A stretch of DNA of 64,000 nt from Rhynchonema sp. JSB1_4 (GCA_030248065.1 JASAMV010004886.1:26023-90022), one strand, 5' to 3'. Numbered from the stretch's first letter, positions 23,521-37,457 are shown. Notes: generated by a model not told the origin, from the sequence alone. A program made the numbers and translations.

Positions 23521-24191
23521 AGTTGATCCACAAAATTTAGGGTGGGAAAGATACTGATTCGGTCCCCTTCAGTGCCACAATGCATGCGAATGCGGGTTGT
23601 GGGTCGGGCTTCGGGTGCAGCAGCGGATACTGAAGTCACTTTTTCGTAATTCTGGTTCTGTTGCGATCACGACATTGAGCTTGTTAGTGACAGTTTGTTA
23701 GCACAGTCTAATTTCGACTATCAAGTCGGGCGGGACCAGTCATCAGTGGCATGCCTCCGTGGTAGTCGCACACACCGAATAAAGAAACAGAATGAGTTTC
23801 AAAGCATTACCACATTAGAAGTCCTAATTAAGTGATCAAAATTGGACAAATCAAATCGGATTATGGAATACGAGCACCGACTAGTGGAAACTGGACGTCG
23901 AAAAATTTTACACGTCACTTGACAAAACGGTCATTCTGGAAGCATTCATAGGGTTTTGAGTATCATGAAGCAAGCGTAAGCAAAAGTATTATTTTATTTT
24001 TGAGCCCGTACTGCAGCTTGCAGCATATGTAACTTGTTCGTTATTCTCGCAAAATTCAAAGAATTTTGCAATTTTTTGTTATTTTTCCCAAAGAAGGAGA
24101 AGCCTGAAAAAAGGAAAATCAGTCTGTCTTAGGATTTCATAGTTCCCCGCCTCAGTTCCCAATGTCATGGTGCTTCCGAAAAAGCCTTTAC

Positions 24192-24569
24192 GGGCGGACT
24201 TACATAGGTTGAACACGGACACCGGAACACGAAAATATTTCCGTGTTTTGTGTTCCGTGAAAAATTTTCAAGTTCACGGAACACGGAAATATTTCCGTGG
24301 CACGGAACACGGAAATAACGCAGGCATGCAAACGGTGCTTTTCGAGTGATGGTGACAAAAGTCAGCGCGCTGAAGTCAAAAGTTTCGTATTGACGCAAAC
24401 AGCTACAATTGTCACGGAGATATTTCCGTGAAAATAAAAAAATCACGGAACGCGGAAACTGGAAATATTTCCGTGCACGGAAATATTTCCGTGTCACGGA
24501 AATGATGAAATAATGTTGTGTGGAAATTATTTCCGTGTTCCGGTTTCCGTGTTTAACCCAAGTCCGCCC
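24192..24569. repeat. MITE-like element rich in ACGGAAATATTTCCGT palindromes
   Basis: The ends GGGCGGACTT and AAGTCCGCCC are inverted, followed inward by TTGAACACGG and its partner CCGTGTTTAACCC. The interior is built from repeated half-sites of CACGGAAATATTTCCGTG. TA is present near each end, which would fit a Tc1/mariner-like target, but this is not certain. Confidence 0.7.
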
Positions 24570-25195
24570 TACAATGATGCCACATCAACACGTCACAATT
24601 TAAACAACGATAAACTTTATTGTATCAGTTATTGTCTTGAACGTTTATTTTGAGAAAACGTATTCCCATATCTCGCCCAAAATCGGGCTTGAACAACACC
24701 AAATGACGTTGTCTCCACCAAGTTGCATCATTCCCAGTTCAGTTCCATGTGAATGCCACGCTACCGTCACCACAGCAAGCCAAAGTTAATGTAAGATGCG
24801 CCTGACCAACTGCACGTACTACACCTTGACACGATAATGTGTGTGTAGAATGCCATTTATCAGCTAGTCCACGATGGGGGGCCAGGCAGCAAACACTCGG
24901 CAACTGATAACAACCTGAAATAGCACGTATTAGGGAAAAAGTGGCGTCCATCAGAAATGAAGCCTCCGCAGTCGCTTCCCACCAGTGACAATCCTATATT
25001 TTGTTGCCTAATCAGTTCAGAAACACTGTAACGTCACATAACAACAAACGTTACACTTTCATTATTTGTTGTTTTTGATTTTACTTCTGGCGACCGGGTG
25101 CACCACATGGTTGCCAACGACAAGTTGTTAAATTATTCTAGGCGGCAGTAAAATGACATAAACGCAAACCAAATCCGATCGTTTGATACATTGTC

Positions 25196-28100
25196 ATGTC
25201 GGAGAAAGCGCCCCTGATTCCAAATGAGGAGCTGCAGCCGAACGATACTCCAATCAAAACGAAGCCCAGCGAAAGTCTGCAGACAGTGAACCTCGATGAT
25301 CGAACACCGTCGTATGGCAGCACACGCAGCACAAGGTTGGCATCGGATCGGATTGTTCTTCTGTTCTTCTTGGCCGTTGACTCACATACTGGATGTATAT
25401 GTCTTGTCTGTGGATCTGAAGCACGGCTTAGATGAAAGCCAAAAGAAAAGTGACCAAATGCAACGTCGTATCAGTTTATGATTGAACGTAACATTTATCC
25501 GTCGGGCAGGGGCTTGGGGCTACCCTCACAAATGCGACCAGGCTACATGCACTCATTCATAACACGTTTGTGCTAAGGCCAGCCATTCTGATTGAGAATG
25601 ACTTTCCACCAACTGATAGTGATAACCGTCAATAATCGCACGAAAAACACGGTGCTGCTGAAATACAGTTCCAACGACCGCTGGTTGTCCTGGCAACTTT
25701 GGATCGTGATAATCATGCTGCCCAGCAAACGAATACCAGTCTGCTGAATACTCTGCTTGCCTCTGAACGTATAGTTGCTCGTCATTCAAGACCTGGTGTG
25801 CTGTGATGCATGTTTCATGAACGCGAGCCAATCGACCCGAGTTTTCGACAATATCTCGTATTTATTCCAGCAATATAATAATGCATCAGACCAAACTCTA
25901 TAATATCCGTTTATGTGAAAAAGCTGTGGTAATGAAGCCGATAACACCGCATCCATTTCAACGCTCATGCCGGTTCTCGTCACGTTTTTCTGTTGCATAT
26001 TATATGGTAAGCACAAAGTTCGCGCGCAATATATTTTTTGAAAATATTTGCAAATAGTCTAATGTTCATGTTACGTTCTATACCTTTGAATTAAAAATTT
26101 AATCTGAATTTAAAAAAATCAAAAATGGGGTTTGAATAATAAAACGTCGGTATCAGTAAAATTAAGACCAAGCCCCAACAAAAGACCAACCCCCTTTTTG
26201 TGTGCAGCGTGTAGCTGGCAAACTATTCTAAACATTCACCAAAAATTTTGTCTCAAAACGCTATGTACATTGAGTTACAGCATGTTGAAAACACCTGCTA
26301 GTCCCCGTTGGGGGTTGGTCTAGTTTCTTATTTTTGAAAAAGAAAACCAAGTTGGTTGGCGGAGGAATTTTCGCGGACAAAAAGACCAAGCCCCAAAGCA
26401 CGCGACCCCAACACACACACACACACAAGATTGCTTCAGCACATGATTGTTGCATAATACCCCAGCTGTGTGTGTGTGTTGTATTAGGGACTTTACGCTC
26501 TCTCGGTGAGTGCGTCGCTGCTGGCCCGATCATTACGTTTATAATGTATCGTAAGGCGGCTTGGCTGTCGGCGTCTTTAGCACAGTGGCAAGCATATCTG
26601 ACTGTGGTTGTGAGAGCCACGAGTTCGAAGCTTCTCACAGACAAGCTTTTTGATGTTTTTCTTTATGTTTTCAATGTGTAAATATCAATGATTTCAACAA
26701 ACAGAAACCAATCGCTTCACACCCGACGTTTGCTTCAAAATACAATCAGAAAAACCCGGCCCAAAAAATCGGGCCGGATAGGACCGGGCTGACTTTTTCT
26801 GAATCCGGCCATGCCGGACCGAGGTAACCCGATTCCCACCTCTGTAACAAGCATTTTGAATGATAATGCTGCATTTAAGACGTTTTCATGAACCCCGTAT
26901 TGAATCATTTTCAAGCAGGCGAAAAATAAATGGCAGAGAAAATGGGGGTTGGACTATTTTTCGGTTTTCAACTGCTCCGCCAAGGGGCTTGGTCTATATT
27001 TATTTTTTTGTGAACTAAAACCAACCGACAAATAGCTTTGTTTTTGCTTGGATATGATGTTTCAAAGTCTACTTTTGTTTCTATGATGATCAGCAAGCTC
27101 CCTTACGTAGCCATGCCAAACATCAGCCTACCGAACCAAACCGTGTTGGAAATGCGGTCAGGCCAACTTCAAACGCTTTTTTCTCGAAAAAGTGGTTTTG
27201 GGGGTTGGTCTTATTTTTACTGATACCGACGAAAAATTTTATTAACCCCTGGAGCACACAATAATCCGTCGGCGGAATGTTTTTCTGACGTTTTCCCTTG
27301 CACCAAGTTGTGAAATACCCTGTCTGTGCGGTTTTTTCTCGGCAAACACACAGCCCATAGGCCGCAACTGAGTCACCCACGTCACGGCAAACTGCATCAT
27401 GTCCTGTGGTTTGTGTGCTGGTGTGACCGAGTGTATTTTAGTTGCGCGCTGCGCACACAGACAAAAAACACACAGTATGGGAAACTCCGGGTTTTCCGTC
27501 CTCGTTTTCAGCCGCTTGGCGCCACACTAAACTGGTTTGTAAAGATAAATACCAGCAGTTTATTTACTGCTCGTTTGCGCGCATTTTCTAGCGTTTGAAT
27601 CTCACAATTACGCTGAATTCTTGAAAATCTCGATGGTTATCGAAATCTCAACCACGAAATAACGGCATAGTGAAGTTTTACGATTAAATTGCTTGGAAAT
27701 TTATGATGGCACCAAAATACAGACACGAGAAAGAGGGAATAGATGAACAAGAACTTGATGAGCTTGTCGACGGGTCGGTTTTGTCACGATTTTATTTATT
27801 TTATAACGAAGAATTTCATAAATGAAAATTCTATGAATTAATTTTTTCATTTCAGCGACACCAAGCTCAAAATCGACGATGGAAGCAAGAGTGGAAAGAA
27901 AGCAAAGGAGCCGAAACCGAAGACTGTGTCCGTGGTGAAATTGGTTCGTAAACTGCCGATTTTTTCAACCTTGGTTGAAACATCACCTCAACGTGGTCGT
28001 TTGTTGCAGTTCCGTTACTGCACAGCCTGGGACTGTCTGCTTCTGTTCATCGGTGTTTGTGTGTCGTTCGTCACTGGTGCTGGATGGCCGTTGATGTCAA

Positions 28101-31100
28101 TGATATTTGGTTGGTTGGTGGTTGGCGAAATTGGTAATTGCAGCCGAGAATATTTTGGGGCGAAACATTGAGGTTTCTAGACTTGAAAAATCACTAATGA
28201 ATGGTGCAGCGTGTTTTTGGTTGCCCCGTTCGACCTGCTCTCGTAGACAAGCGTGCACCACTGCATCGTCAGTGTGAATGCACAAGTTGGCCAAGTGCCC
28301 CCGAAAACACACGCGAACTGGTTTCGTGCTCGCGTAACACATCACCGCCACCGCGTGTGCAAACGCCGGATCCGGAGGACCCACAAAGATTGTATGCACT
28401 CATTGATGTCTCAGTCCTTGTTTCAGGCGGGATGTCCAATACGTTCCTGTCTGCGCAGTCCACTATCGACCAGACCGGCAGTCTGATGAACAATTTGACT
28501 GACAACACTTTGTCACTTGTTGCTGGTCTGGCACCGAACCTGACCGCCAACCTTGCTCAGTCAGGCACTCCCATTGAATATATTACGAATCAGATGTTTC
28601 TGTCGCAAGTCACCACCTACTGTCTGCAATACACTTATCTCGGCGTCGCTGTGCTCATAGCTGGATATGTGCAGGTTAGCATTGTGCAATCAGCGCGTCT
28701 CTAGACTTCGATTTCTCAATGCGTGTCGAAACAATTTGCCCCAAAAAACGGAAATTTTTCAGATTGTCTGCTGGCTGACCGTCTGTGAGCGTCAGATATT
28801 CAAAATTAGACAAGAATTCTTCCGCGCCATTTTGCGACAGGAGATTGCGTGGTTCGATGACAATGCAAGTGGCACACTCACAACCAAACTGTCAGAGTTC
28901 GTTTCGGGTGTATGTTTGGATTTGGGGGTTGCTTTGTGCGGAAGGACTATCGGCATTCAGCACGTCGTGTGCAGTCGGCTAAACTGTACCCACCTATCCC
29001 GAACACACATTGGTTGCTGCACAATCCCAATTTCAATTTGCAGCAATCTGGAGCGAATCAAGGAAGGTATCGGCGATAAATTCGGTCTTCTCGTCCAATA
29101 CAGTTCGCAATTCATTGCCGGCTTTGTGATCGCATTTATCTACAGTTGGCAATTGACATTGGTGATGATGTCACTCACACCGTTGATGGCCGGCAGTGCT
29201 GCGTTCATGGGGAAGGTAAAGCTGATGTTTCAATATGTCTGGTTTGGTTCATTCCCTTTGACTGCATATTCGTGAAAGGAGTGGTGAATTGATCAGTGAC
29301 TTTACCATACGTTAATAATATAATAGTGATAACATAATAAATCTGGGCAAATTCTCCCTCCAGCTGATCAGCACAGCGACAGTGCGTGAGGCACAGAAGT
29401 ACGCGGTGGCCGGTGGTGTGGCTGAAGAGGTGCTCGGCAATATTCGAACTGTGATTTCGTTCAACGGGCAGAAACAGGAATCCAACAGGTAAAGTTTAAA
29501 TCCTGGGTTGAAACATCAGCAAAGTTTAGTGCTAACTGATGTTTCACCAACACAAACTTGAGGCTCACTTCGCTCTTCAGATACGAAACCGAGTTGATCA
29601 AAGGCAAGAGGGACGGCATACTGAAGAGTTTGTACACCGGCGTTGGCATGTGTGTCGTGTTCCTGGTCATGTTCAGCTCATACGCACTCGCATTTTGGTA
29701 AGTACTTATCAACGATATGAACAAAGACTAACGGTGCACCCGGCCATCGTCAGTGCATATTAGTTTGATGCACCCCTCGTGACGTCATCAACATTTCAGG
29801 TATGGTTCCGTTCTGATTGTCGATGGCACAATTGAGAGAGGAACGGTGTTCACAGTGAGCTGGGATCATATTTTCGTTAAAAAATCACAATGTTTTGGCT
29901 TTTTTCTAAAAAAAAACAACTTTTAGGTGTTTTTCGCTGTGATGATGGGTTCATTCGCACTGGGCAATGCCGGGCCTCAACTGGCCACAGTCGCTGCCGC
30001 TAAGGGTGCCGCTGCTGCCATATTTGAGATTATCGATCAGGTATATATACTTGACGTCAAACATCATGCTCAAATTAATGATGGCAACAAGAAAATCTCT
30101 GATTCTTTCAGAAGCCGAAAATTGATCCCTACAGCAGTGACGGTAAGATCCTACACAAAGTCAATGGCAAAATCGAGCTGAAAAACGTCAAATTTGCATA
30201 TCCGTCAAGGAAGGACATCACGGTATAAACGACTGTGACTATGACTTCTGCTCTTGTTGAAAGTTCAACGTCATTGAACTGTCGCCAGATGAACACAATT
30301 TACATTTGAAGGTATTGAATGATGTTTCACTCACAATTGAACCCGGAGAGAAAGTCGCGTTGGTCGGGGCCAGCGGCTGTGGCAAAAGCACAATTGTCAA
30401 TCTGTTACTCCGATATTACGACCCTCAAAGTGGACAGGTGTGACTAAAAGGGACAACTTTTGTAGTACATTACTGGCAATTGAAACACAGTTTTTATCCG
30501 AAGTTGCAGGTTCTACTTGATGATGAGGCCGTGAATCGTCTGAATGTGCGATGGCTGCGCAAGACAATCGGCGTTGTCTCACAGGTTTTGATTTTAGATC
30601 AATAGTTCTTTCCCTGAAAACCTCTTTTTCAATTAACCGATGATCAAACACAGGAGCCAGTGTTGTTTGAAACATCAGTGGAGGAGAACATTCGTTATGG
30701 CCGGCTGCACATTTCGCATGACCAATTGCTGCAAGCATCCAGACGCGCCAATGCACATGATTTCATATCGAAACTGCCGGATGTGAGTGTGCATGTTTTG
30801 ACAGAACTGAAATCAAAACCGAATGTACATATACATACATACATAGATTATTCACATCCAGGGTTATAAAACAATGGTTGGTGAACGCGGCACACAGCTG
30901 TCGGGCGGTCAGAAACAGCGAATCGCCATTGCTCGTGCGTTGGCCAGGGATCCGAGGGTGCGTTCAAAAATCCTATTTCAAACTCAAAAAACCTGTCGCG
31001 TATGTCCAGTCCAGTCACATTCTCACGGTCTGACCATGGAATCCAATCATCAAGTTTGAGACCAGTCACAGTTGTTTATTCAGACATTCAGGGTTCAACA

Positions 31101-34100
31101 AACTAAAGTGCCTTTCAGATTCTACTTCTAGACGAAGCAACTTCTGCCCTGGATGCCGAAAGCGAAGGAGTGGTACAGGAAGCGCTTGACAAGGTATTGG
31201 TAGTCGTCCATCATAACCGTAAAGGCCTAACTATACTTCGTTCTCTCAGAGAACAAAGAACAAAATCTCGCGCGCTGATTGGTCCACGTATGTTCAACAG
31301 CCAATCAGCGCGCCAGAATTTGTTCTTTGTTCTCTGAGAGAACGAAGTATAGTTAGGCCTTAAAGGGTGTGTCTAACGTCTCCTAACCCCATGTTTTGTT
31401 GGGTGGAATTGAAAGATGTCTTCGAAAGGCCGCCGTGTGCAAAAAAACCGCGACTTCTAACTTGCTAAATCGCGAAATCTTGAGGGTTACTTTTCGAATT
31501 AAATCAATTTCCGGACACAAAATTCAGACTGAGCACACAAGAAAAGTTACGAAGCGAAACACACACAAACCAGCTTCTGTGGGTTAAATGAAACATTCAT
31601 TGCGTCCACAGTCAAGCCAGTAGCCAGAGCGTTGTGTGTTGAGCGTTTACGAGCATTGTATAGGCGGCTAAGCCGCGCTTAAAAGTGCAATGTTTCAGCA
31701 GAAAAACGCCAAACGTGAGTAGCGCGCACTCAAAAACGCCTGGAGTTTTGTGTCCGGAAATTGATTTAATTCGAAAAGTAACCCTTAATATTTCGCGATT
31801 TAGCGAGCCAGAAGACGCGGTTTTTTGCACACGGCGGCCTGTCGAGGTCATCTTTCGATTGCACCCAATAAAACATGGGGTTAAGAGACGTTAGACACAC
31901 CCTTTAACATATCGTAACCCCCATACAGTACCGCACCATCTGTGTTTAGGCGCAACAAGGCCGAACGACTATCATCATTGCGCATCGATTGTCCACCATT
32001 CGAAATGCGGATAAAATTATCGCGTTGGAAAACGGATGCATCAAAGAAGCGGGCACGCATGTAGACTTGATGAATGCAAAGGTATAGTCTTTTTCTCGTG
32101 TACTTTTTGAAAAGCGCTCATGTTTACAGCTAAACCAATCTGCATCGTCAGAGCAAACGCAATGAACGGCCGCATGATATTATAGAAGTATATGACTTTT
32201 CGAAAAAAAATTTCCGCCGTTTTTTAGGGATTGTACTACGAGCTTGTGACTGCCCAGTTATTCGACAACGCTGCCGGTTCGGGGTACGCTTCGGCGACAG
32301 ATGGACTGGAAAGCACCAACAAGGAGGACAGTAAGTTCCAAATTACCCTTGGAATTTGTCAACTTCATTGACTTTGTAGCTATGTAAGCTAGTGTTTTGG
32401 AACATTGTGTGACTTGTTTGCAGGCCAAGACAGTGGTACTGAAGTGCAGGGCACGCCAAGGAAACGTCAGTTGAGCAAACGCCAGCGAACAATATCGTCG
32501 CAGAAGGAGTCCGTGTTGATCGGTTGGTCAGTTGGTATCAAACTTTATAATCGGATCGATTTTACCACATCTGTCAGGTACCCGAAGAATTGTGCTGACT
32601 GGTCTGATCGAAATCAGTAAATTTCGAGACATCGTGAATAACAAAAAGTTCAAATGACGAAAGTCCAAATCCCATATGACTAAAACAAGCCGGACCTAAC
32701 CAGGTCTATAAGTTGGATATCGACTGTTGCTTTGGAGTCCCAAATCATTGTCGAAGCCTTTTAACAGCCTTGTTCCGTTGCAAGGTTCCGACTCGGACAC
32801 TGACCACGATGGTGGCAGCAGTCTGATGTCCGACTCACAACAACATCGACGTCGACGTTCAGCACAGAAACGCACGACCACATTGATGGGAGGCAAGGCA
32901 CCGACGGCATTGGACAATCTGAAGGATGCACTGCAAGTTGGTATAGCTGCTTTGAGTGATTGTGGGAGCACGAACACTGACGACGATACGACCAAGAACT
33001 CATGGGTGGAAAAAAAATTTATTAAAAATTTTAAGAAAAGCAAGGAATCGCACGCCAAAACAAAAAAAAACCCTCCCCCCCGCTCGCCGGCACGACCACA
33101 CAACACAAACACAAGAAACCACCACAACACAGCACCGCCACACACGCCGACAAAACACAAGGAAACAAACAAAAAAAACCAAAACAAAAAACAAAAAAAA
33201 AACCAAAAAAAAAAAAAACAACAAAAAAAACAACCCCTGCAGACTCTGGGTGCTGCGCTGAGTAATGAGTAGAAACATGCATGTCGGCAACGTTCACACG
33301 CGACCAAGGCGATTTTCGGTCACAAACCTGTCGGTGCACCACAAGCCACCGGAGGGCATTATAGCATAATATGGTTACAATTTTGTTGTCACTTATACTC
33401 AAGTCAAATGCGGTGCTCAGGCATTCGAAATCACTAACTGATCAAACAATAATCTATATTTGATGTTACATAATCACTCCACGATTGCAGGCCGAAGGTG
33501 CGAAAACGTCGAATTTGATCGAAATATTGAAATGGACCAAACCGGATGTCGGCTGGTTGATCCTCGGATTCATCGGCTCCGCCATTCGTGGCTTCGTCAT
33601 GCCCGCCTTCTCGTTCTTCTATGCCGAAATTTTCAATGTGCATCAGTCTTAACGAACTTGAAAATATTTTTTGCGAAAAATATGCCATCTAAATATTATT
33701 TCAGTCGTACAGCAAAGGCGGTGAAGAGCTGGCCAGCGGCGCACGTTTGTGGGCAATTATGTTTGTGGCATTGGGGCTCATAAATGGTATCTGTTGGATT
33801 TTATCTGTAAGTGAAACAAATCTGATTATGCATTGAGGTCGGAATGAAACTTGATAATTGGATCGGATCGTATCTCCTTTGTTTGAGCGACTTTTCTTCA
33901 TAGAACGGAGCTTACCACCGCATGAGTTGTTCCCAATCAGCTCATAAACAATCTTTACGGCGGTCCTGCAGCGCTCGAAGTATTCTTAGTACAAAAATTA
34001 TAACCAAGGCAGATCTGGTCTGACCCATTCATCAAATTTGCTACGTTTCACTTCATCTTTCTTCCCCAAAATATCATTATATTTTCGCAGTCGTACTGTT

Positions 34101-36725
34101 TCGGTCTGGCTGGCGAGAACATCACACTTCGTATGCGTATGGCCGCATTCAGCAACATTCTGCGACAGGATGTTTCATATTTTGATGACAGCAAACACTC
34201 GACGGGCAAGATCTGCACACGACTCGCCACTGACGCACCGAATATCAGAGCGGTCGGTGATGGGCATATACCACATATTGATTTCGCCTTTTGAAGAAGT
34301 GATGAGCACGATCAATGGAATCAAACTTAAGCACCGTAGTGATCCGATTCGATCTGCCCTGGTCACGTGACCTTTCTACGAATCGTGATAAAATAATGTT
34401 CACGTGACCAATCAAGCAGACCATCCGATGAAACCGACGAATGTCCATCCCATTGAAAAGAGATACAGTATCTGAACCCAAATTTGCGAGGGCCTCCTTC
34501 GTTTGCAGGCAGTGGACTTCCGTCTGGGCAACGTGCTTGCCGCCCTTCTCTCCCTGTTGGGTGGTCTGTTTCTGGCATTCTTCTTCGGCTGGCAAATGGC
34601 CCTGGTCGTCACGGCTGTATTCCCGTTGGTGGTAGCCGGTGGTGCGGTGAGAATGAGAATGCGGACTTCCGGCGCGAAGAAAGATGCACTGATGTTGGAA
34701 GAGGCTGGAAAGGTACTTCTGGGTCACCCGGTGTTCATATCTGTCGATGGGAAACCCATAGAATTGTTCGTGTGGATCGTATGCGACTCGGAAAGACCAG
34801 AATGACAGTCCTTCGATGGTGTTGTCGTATCATGGACATGCTCGTGGGCAGAAATGCATGAGGTCACCAGGTGCACCACCGGACAAGACAAGCTAGACCA
34901 ATCTTCAACACCCTGCCATTTGTCAGGTGGCTGCCGAAGCGATCGAAAACGTGCGTACGGTGCAGGCATTGACGAGGGAACAGACGTTTTTCGACCAATT
35001 CGTCAGGTATTTGCTGAATCCGCACAAGGAACAACTCAAGCAGGCGCATATTCAGGTGGGTGCAATACCAAGATGCGCTTCTCTGATCAGGTTTCACGAT
35101 GAAATTTCTGATTGAAATACTGTGCTGAGATCGCCTTGTTGTCGCAGGCAATCAGCTACGGTTTCGCGCAATCCGTATTTTTCTTCATGTACGCAATTTG
35201 TTTCTGGTTTGGCGGGTGGCTCATCGAACGAGGTGATATAACACCGCTCGCTGTCTACAGGTATAATGTCCTTCCTGTTGTTTGCAAAACGTTTAATATT
35301 TCGATCAAAGTCTGACAAAAACTAAATATTTAAGGGTATTTTTCGCCGTGAACTTTTCGAGCATGGCCGTCAGCTTCGCGACCACCTATTTTCCCGAATA
35401 TATGAAAGCACGTTTTTCGGCTGGGCTCATTTTCAAAATGGCTACTGTCGAACCGAAAATTGACAGCTGCGCGCCGGACGGAACAACACCGGTGGGTGTA
35501 ATGCAGTAATTTATGCTGATCATCATATAATGAATGGATTTTTTTAGAAAATCAAAGGCCAAATCGACTTTTCTGACGTTCACTTCAACTATCCAACGCG
35601 AATGGATGCTGAAGTTCTGAAAGGTATAGAATATTTCTCTATCAAAATCAGAAGCAGCGCAAAATGAAAAAACACTTCAATTTTGCAGGCCTAAACCTAA
35701 AAATCGAGCCCGGCACCACTTTGGCATTGGTCGGGCCGAGTGGATGTGGCAAAAGCACGGCCGTCAGTCTCATGTTGAGATTCTATGACCCGTTGGGTGG
35801 CAAAGTGGTGCGCTGCTCGCTCTTTATTACTTTACCAAACAAATTCATTCAATTTACACGTAGGTATTGCAGCTAAGATCTGCGTGTAACTTTCAGATGA
35901 TCGATGACCAAGACCTGCGCTCGTTCAACGTCCAATACGCTCGCTCAATTATGAGTGTTGTGTCGCAGGTAAAATGTCGAAATTTTTGCAACAGGGAACT
36001 GACGAAAATATTTTCTTTCGAAGTGTTTCTGCGTGATTTGCAGGAACCTGTTCTGTTCGACTGTTCCATATCTGACAACATTCGCTATGGACTGGAGAAC
36101 ATCACCGATCAACAAGTGATCGAAGCGGCCAAGAACGCCAATATTCACGATTTTGTCACCACGTTGCCGGAGGTTCGAATTATGTTGTTTATTTTAGTTC
36201 AAGTTATGATCCCTTTTCCGAATAAAACATCACACATTTTATTCGCAGGGCTACGAAACTAAAGTTGGAGAACGTGGCACACAGCTGTCGGGTGGTCAGA
36301 AGCAGCGAGTGGCGATCGCGCGTGCACTTGTTAGGAACCCAAAGATTCTATTGCTCGATGAAGCAACCAGCGCACTGGATACGGAGAGTGAAAAAGTTCG
36401 TGTTTTAAAATTAAAAGTAAATCATCACTGTCGTACTAAAAAATTTAAATGATCAGCAATTTTCAAGATCGTCCAAGATGCACTGGATGTTGCGCGCCAG
36501 GGTCGAACATGCATCATTGTAGCTCATCGTTTGTCCACCGTGCAAACAGCCGATTCAATCGCTGTCATCAAGAATGGATCAATTATTGAAATGGGTTTGT
36601 TTTCTATTATCTTTTCTTTGGGTCTATAGTTTTTGAAACACCATTCAGGGACTCACAACGAGCTGGTTGCTGCACGCGGTTTCTACTTCACGCTCACACA
36701 AAAACAACAAATTGGATCATCTTGA
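25196..36725 (+). CDS. P-glycoprotein-type ABC transporter Pgp-A (ABCB full transporter)
   Basis: 1383 aa with first exon 25196-25335 (1360 aa with the alternative exon 27703-27773). Further exons: 27856-27943, 28010-28109, 28427-28674, 28763-28896, 29044-29215, 29364-29488, 29581-29697, 29800-29854, 29927-30040, 30112-30222, 30312-30437, 30510-30584, 30654-30782, 30862-30957, 31119-31193, 31950-32081, 32228-32330, 32424-32522, 32785-32936, 33491-33637, 33705-33806, 34091-34252, 34509-34712, 34927-35055, 35148-35260, 35335-35491, 35548-35623, 35689-35807, 35897-35968, 36044-36172, 36249-36395, 36468-36594, 36649-36725. The order is TMD-NBD-TMD-NBD. NBD1 has [25 protein letters not shown] and IAHRLST; NBD2 has [25 protein letters not shown] and VAHRLST, so both sites look active. 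The linker (32228-32936) is basic, Ser/Arg-rich and likely phosphorylated. Role: ATP-driven export of lipophilic compounds at the plasma membrane (family knowledge). Confidence 0.93.
26133..27245. repeat. 1.1 kb element with inverted ends in Pgp-A intron 1
   Basis: The left end (CGTCGGTATCAGTAAAATTAAGACCAA) is matched by the complement of the right end (TTGGTCTTATTTTTACTGATACCGACG). Internal copies of GACCAAGCCCC occur near 26170, 26385 and 26985. It contains CA/TG microsatellites (26411-26428, 26465-26480) and a tRNA-like stretch at 26570-26640. No transposase is seen. Confidence 0.7.
27703..27773 (+). CDS. Alternative first exon of Pgp-A
   Basis: This short ATG exon (24 codons, starting [12 protein letters not shown]) ends in phase 2 before a GT donor, exactly as the 25196-25335 exon does. 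Either can join the exon at 27856 in frame. The upstream exon better resembles Pgp-B exon 1 in length, phase and its RT.S..YG motif. This one may reflect a second promoter. Confidence 0.45.
31225..31360. repeat. Short palindromic MITE (AGGCCTAACTAT ends), copy 2
   Basis: AGGCCTAACTATACTTCGTT opens it and the reverse complement closes it. The interior GCGCGCTGATTGG is shared with 11409-11547. It directly abuts the TTAA-flanked element that follows. Confidence 0.8.
31364..31903. repeat. TTAA-flanked inverted-repeat MITE 2 (Pgp-A intron 16)
   Basis: Its ends are AGGGTGTGTCTAACGTCTC and the complement, with arms of roughly 180 bp (matching CCGGACACAAA, AATCGCGAAAT and AACATGGGGTTA blocks). TTAA flanks both sides (31360-31363 and 31904-31907). 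There is no coding core. This suggests a piggyBac-type non-autonomous element. Confidence 0.82.
33005..33240. repeat. A/C-only low-complexity tract in Pgp-A intron 20
   Basis: About 190 nt of the + strand are nearly free of T and poor in G, made of A-runs, CACA and CCACC units. The minus strand reads as a spurious Phe-rich protein. The intron otherwise has normal ends (donor at 32937, acceptor before 33491). Confidence 0.75.
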
Positions 36726-37457
36726 AACTATTCTTGTCTGATACCCTAGTTCTGTGTCAATTCAATTCTTGATCATGCTTCTGTGCAATCGCTTCTGTAT
36801 TTTTTTAAATAATCCCTGATTCTGTACTTTGCCTTTCCTTTCGTGGCTATAGGACCACGTTGTTACTGTTGTTGATACCGATATCAATTGCTCTAAAAGT
36901 TTTGTTGGCAACTCGCCGTCGCAGAAAAGATCGCAAGATACATACATATCAATGATCAGGACAATATACAACGTGTGCATACACTGCTGCAAATACCGAT
37001 GTAACCACAATTATCTTTGATCAAAAACTTTGTTGCCCAACTAATTTTATTCTTTGGTCCATGCGTCAACCCAACAACCGCATATCACAATTTTGTGTCA
37101 TAAATGTACAGAAATACAGCCCGATCATAATCGCATGATTGCGTTTCGATGTTTCATCACTCAGTATAATTTTGTATCATTTTCAGCTCATCGTAATTTT
37201 GGTCGATATTTGCATGCAGATAATTTTGAGAAAATCTTTCAAGATAATATCGTTTCGATTTGGTGGTTCGATTTTGGTTGTTTTGTTTACCCTCTTTAGT
37301 GACATGATCGAGACCAGCTGTTTTTGGTCGCTAAAGAATATCCACTACATAGTGTGGTGGAGGCTCACGGCAGATGGGGGAACCAAAATAGCCTTCAAAA
37401 TTTCACCATAGGATGTCACTATTATAAGGAGGGTAAACCGTAAGTCAATATTTGGTG
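36726..37457. other. Convergent intergenic region, Pgp-A to Kelch gene
   Basis: AT-rich sequence lies between two gene 3' ends facing each other. I see no exon or clear structured repeat in it. It must hold both 3' UTRs. Confidence 0.5.

Noticed and set aside
25553..26016. Overlapping minus-strand open frames in Pgp-A intron 1
   Set aside because: They are in two different frames with stops between, have no family resemblance I can name, and show no clear splice sites.
32937..33402. Long open frames on both strands, including Phe-rich minus-strand frames that look like membrane proteins, and a + frame extending the Pgp-A linker exon
   Set aside because: All come from the T-poor A/C tract. 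The + frame belongs to Pgp-A only up to 32936, where a donor ends the exon.
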